Assembly: GCA_045636205.1 (NCBI GenBank)
Contig: JAZTXE010000086.1
Coordinates: forward strand, 1 to 15,616
Direction: 5' to 3'
Origin: JAZRUF01 sp045636205
Lineage (GTDB): Bacteria > Bacillota > Clostridia > Oscillospirales > JAAYXM01
DNA length: 15,616 nucleotides
The stretch's first letter is position 1. Every line of letters starts with the position of its first letter. Of this stretch, positions 14,601 to 15,616 are shown piece by piece. A program made the position numbers and the translations under genes. The notes under the pieces are model-generated. The model was not told the origin of the DNA. It did no database searches and saw only the letters and a list, made by a program, of their open reading frames with translations.

Positions 14601-15616
14601 TAACATAACGACTGCTGAGATTACTACAGTGCAGTTAGGGACTCAGGCAAATGCACCGCTTACTCCATCAGTAGGAGTAAATGAAGATATAGTTGTTTAC
14701 GCGAACGAGGATTTGCTCGGTGCATATTTTGAAGAGACAAGTGATTTGGTCGATATAAAACTTGAGTACGATGAGGATGATAAGCCTTATGCGGCTATAA
14801 CCGGTATAGCTGAGGGAAGTGAAGACGTAACCGTAAACATTGTAATAGACGGCGAGATTCGAGGAACATTCATGGTTCCGGTAACTGTAGTTCCTGCCGT
14901 GCCACTCGACAAGGTTACTATCAAACTTAAGGACAACCCGACGGCTTCACTTAAAATACGTGATGCGGGAACATATATTGCAGACCTTGTTACGACGATG
15001 TACAATACGAGTGGGAATATTATCACGGCCGAAGGTGCTGAGGCGATGGGAGTTTCGTATAAGTATACGAGCTCAAACCAGGCGGTTGCAACGGTTTCAG
15101 ATGCCGGTGCGGTAACACCTGTAAGCGTTGGTAACGTAAAGATTACTTGCGAAATTACAATCGGTGATGTAACAGAGAGCGCGGTTTTGGATGTTCGTGT
15201 ACACGATGGAAAAACCGAGTCCACATATTATACTTCAGAGAAAAAAGCTAATGCGCGTGAAAACGTAGTTAAATATAGTTGGGCTAGATCAAGCCTTCAA
15301 AAGGTTGAAAATGCACTTAAGACTTATCTTGAGCCGGGAATGGACGAATATCTGTGGAATCTCCTCTCGCCTCAGGAACTTCCGAGAGCATCATTTCCGG
15401 GTTCAGCAAGTGATCCGGATGCACGTTCAAACGTATGCCGTTACTGCAATACCAATTTGACGGCACTTACCGCAAAGGATCACTGTCCGTGGCTGTATGA
15501 TGTAATAAATTCACCGTGGAAGCTACAGTGCCCGGCATGCCGCAGAAAGTTCCCGTCAAATGACTTTGGTGCGTTCTATGAGTTTGGTATTGACGAGCAC
15601 GGAAACTGGAGCTATG
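8665..15616 (+). CDS. Giant secreted modular protein, probable heparinase II/III-type polysaccharide lyase (3' end outside window)
   Basis: The frame is open without a stop from the ATG at 8665 (AGGAGG nine bases upstream) to the window edge, giving 2317 residues. A signal peptide is clear: Lys/Arg-rich residues 2-13, a hydrophobic core at 14-28 and a probable cleavage after AFA at 37-39. Three A-B-C super-repeats follow at about 45-550, 554-1035 and 1039-1508, then an A-C pair (1510-1792) and another (1795-2082). A modules open with (V/M)YDFRK-like text and include DPWA/QPWA/EPWA. B modules open with LVYDF and include MLHVP/MHVPADG. C modules are Ig-like. A BIG2-type domain (about 2081-2180) precedes a C-terminal region whose PWKLQCPAC and FPSNDFGAFYEFGIDEHG, with Cys2258, Cys2261, Cys2289 and Cys2292, resemble the start of heparinase II/III-like lyases with a Cys4 site. 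The catalytic core, and any cell-wall anchor, lies beyond the window. The activity is therefore inferred from partial motifs. Confidence 0.85.
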   Translation, partial: MKGKKLNASIRKRILSFVLAMSMLLAIAPQPLKPLFAFAKEPGRSLVYDFAKAFGTNTVSAVTYDNTTAGNSLELNAAVYSDPWAASYVSTATSGDTCQTASALSINMGMRIRKTIADADVFKFKIPEDCGGSYIPAITFMGVWNSNYSAGGSMRVSVGKLTADGKMGEEICSVDNINSIGINGPMRILLTDPNSNPIAFEAGKEYALRIMHTEESGKSSYYSDVTAYRAFVRKFELLTEGDYQEKLEIDESAEAEKLVYDFSVLNESGVNETQADADAITYEATSEAGSAPWTIYGYLQGNQYATTQGLYADEETVLYHKYDGKGLTLEVLKYGAGSIMLHVPKSGKYTVEIATDDGDKMDYYLIPLKSNCSVGKDSESVTDKPSTAAHRALAALGVEDAGTYNLNSANAGAAVDIAAGEYVLFINNNASGNGTYENTINSLTLTPVKIENTIAATAIAAKPGGDVSSGAFDVFDKEGNLLNIAGSFATANVADPSVADLSVEIKDGKISYVLTGKSVGYTTADILAIGSDNIGAAATVEIYINTAGEVGGGSIVYDFRKANIGEDSHNNNDYLKTITYDHTTKGSDKELNPNLFSQPWASYNLTSTGQWNYVRVLNNYQNGGIRVYGATHSPSLKIKVTETGVYMPKLHVVGTWAETMAGLNATFELSKLNADGSLTKVSTVERVNGSGIEGVMGVELTETPIEMTEGEEYVLAVIGNGAWPGYPRASIWIQKLELIDSSAYEEKRAANESPATSLTYDFTALNDENHRNAQDIMDAISYADVIATGKSASWKLYTAYARNFITSTEFFKDHETAFLYTTENAGITLNGQAGGIMLHVPADGDYVVSFDAQAIGSDAKNVQVTFHPLTARRTVEDRLDDISVNLTVAEGEKTYKLNQGIPMNLTAGEYLLFANSGKAGHDLTFNKVTMDLCDIAYSIDSTPITAKPRTTSEGTITVLGADGNPISVSGKEIVFSSSDTSVAEMTGEIKDGKISYTLESKGAGEAEIGIFLQDDSGVGTQGTVKVYVNRNARIGAAVPMFDLRKINVGTEPVDYNYANTITYNHTMVGGTREVNPGMYSEPWAAIDLFAESWNYVRVLNQYQSMGLRFFNIKAPRSMKFRVDEAGTYVPTLVIAGTWEDLAGMNAQFEFGYNAPTGYKKLGLVSGVNAGAIDGYFTVELTDGAIEMAEGEYMLTITNNGIYDASKFSNSSLWIKSMELRKPREKLAENEEKVKDLVYDFTVLNDDEHRGYQDAAYEISFEDTENAGSEPWKVYSAIPENYSGSSKFFGEYDPAFYYDAADRGLSMVGFSGAVRMHVPADGWYTPSFELSSSATNEIDVYFMSLADNDSPVDEISSMSFAPSTTKKTYTMNGKMPVYLTAGEYILFVRAKGGNDVYLESFTLDNNNAALSIKEQGIAARTGETVSGSFVVYNNGEETDMTDAKIEFKVADSSVGDFNLFISGGKLCYTFKSAKRGMTTVQMSVVDKNDNGIVKTISLSVNPEGIIVGDEHYYNFRKLEGSSGLYELSKVSDIAMTTAGNASEINPEIASAPWAFVNGNGEFVYYSDSFNGITIAPNGASASFKIKVATGGSYQIIPEVTAQMNGAKVDVYIAPADAADVTAAEYYAATADTYAPSRKIGQERALSIEDLDAGEYIVTFKLNGKSELVSVTETRADIAALKLKPVDFHTKMTVLPEFYPGSIARGEMIEIPLIVKETDAKTEWVPNVTVSVLSLDPSIATAEVISNEDNTEHVLKFTAAKAGKTVLNVTASKEDGDIATVSIPVFVTDTQAIASRTYKYRFKNTAYIYDQMSVIDSYSKITAGSPDEYRDGSGTDRWYTLEHGKGFFRYYQDVDNKSSVYLSPHIGMYATIVIDLPESGIYEPQIPYTEHEYGGIGRMWIAPMDAENARADEYSVGTLSTAMTDGKEKTGKFRTVELEAGEYKVSWEIIDNVAEVVGNASVPKFCFHGVDMVPVTKHSDINITTAEITTVQLGTQANAPLTPSVGVNEDIVVYANEDLLGAYFEETSDLVDIKLEYDEDDKPYAAITGIAEGSEDVTVNIVIDGEIRGTFMVPVTVVPAVPLDKVTIKLKDNPTASLKIRDAGTYIADLVTTMYNTSGNIITAEGAEAMGVSYKYTSSNQAVATVSDAGAVTPVSVGNVKITCEITIGDVTESAVLDVRVHDGKTESTYYTSEKKANARENVVKYSWARSSLQKVENALKTYLEPGMDEYLWNLLSPQELPRASFPGSASDPDARSNVCRYCNTNLTALTAKDHCPWLYDVINSPWKLQCPACRRKFPSNDFGAFYEFGIDEHGNWSY
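8797..14586 (+). repeat. Intragenic A-B-C super-repeats of the giant protein
   Basis: Three copies of an approximately 470-505 residue unit are recognisable in protein text, with diverged DNA. A copies start near 8797, 10324, 11779, 13192 and 14047. B copies start near 9433, 10933 and 12370. C copies start near 10012, 11464, 12889, 13726 and 14587. Markers include VLNNYQNGG against VLNQYQSMG and VVGTWAETMAGLNA against IAGTWEDLAGMNA between A2 and A3. Others are LTAGEYLLFANS against LTAGEYILFVRA between B2 and B3, and EIKDGKISYVLTGK against EIKDGKISYTLESK between C1 and C2. The last two units lack B. Confidence 0.85.

Noticed and set aside
14787..15224. 145-residue minus-strand open frame and many similar ones opposite the giant gene
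   Set aside because: These are low-complexity Ser/Thr/Val-rich shadows caused by the codon use of the Ig-like repeats on the plus strand.

Overview
The window looks like a chromosomal carbohydrate-utilisation region from an anaerobic, mid-GC member of the Clostridia, probably a gut or rumen commensal. The grounds are a glycyl radical enzyme with its activase, strong Gram-positive style promoters and AGGAGG ribosome binding sites, AraC regulators with cupin sensor domains, and a giant secreted multidomain protein. The genus cannot be named from sequence alone.

Layout. (1) 3-374 is the C-terminus of a large, probably secreted protein, followed by a 48-residue peptide gene (391-537) and a terminator. 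(2) 698-2944 is a two-gene operon: an MBL-fold metallohydrolase, then a fusion of a calcineurin-like metallophosphoesterase with a xylose-isomerase-like TIM barrel. A hairpin ends it. (3) 3005-6983 is a regulated anaerobic enzyme cassette: an AraC regulator on the minus strand, diverging from a glycyl radical enzyme and its radical SAM activase. (4) 7083-7330 is a broken chimeric gene. It has the promoter and N-terminus of an AraC regulator joined to a near-identical copy of the last ~174 bases of the TIM-barrel gene, so cassette 3 lies between direct repeats. (5) 7478-8323 is a second AraC regulator on the minus strand, divergent from (6) 8665 to the window end. That gene encodes a secreted protein with at least 2317 residues, built from three A-B-C super-repeats plus partial ones and Ig-like domains. 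At the window edge it enters what looks like a heparinase II/III-type polysaccharide lyase region.

Working model (inference): the giant surface protein degrades a polysaccharide, and the AraC protein beside it senses a product. The MBL/phosphoesterase/TIM-barrel proteins and the glycyl radical enzyme would process unusual small molecules in the cytoplasm. The substrate of the glycyl radical enzyme is not deducible here. No tRNA, rRNA, CRISPR array, transposase or integrase was seen.
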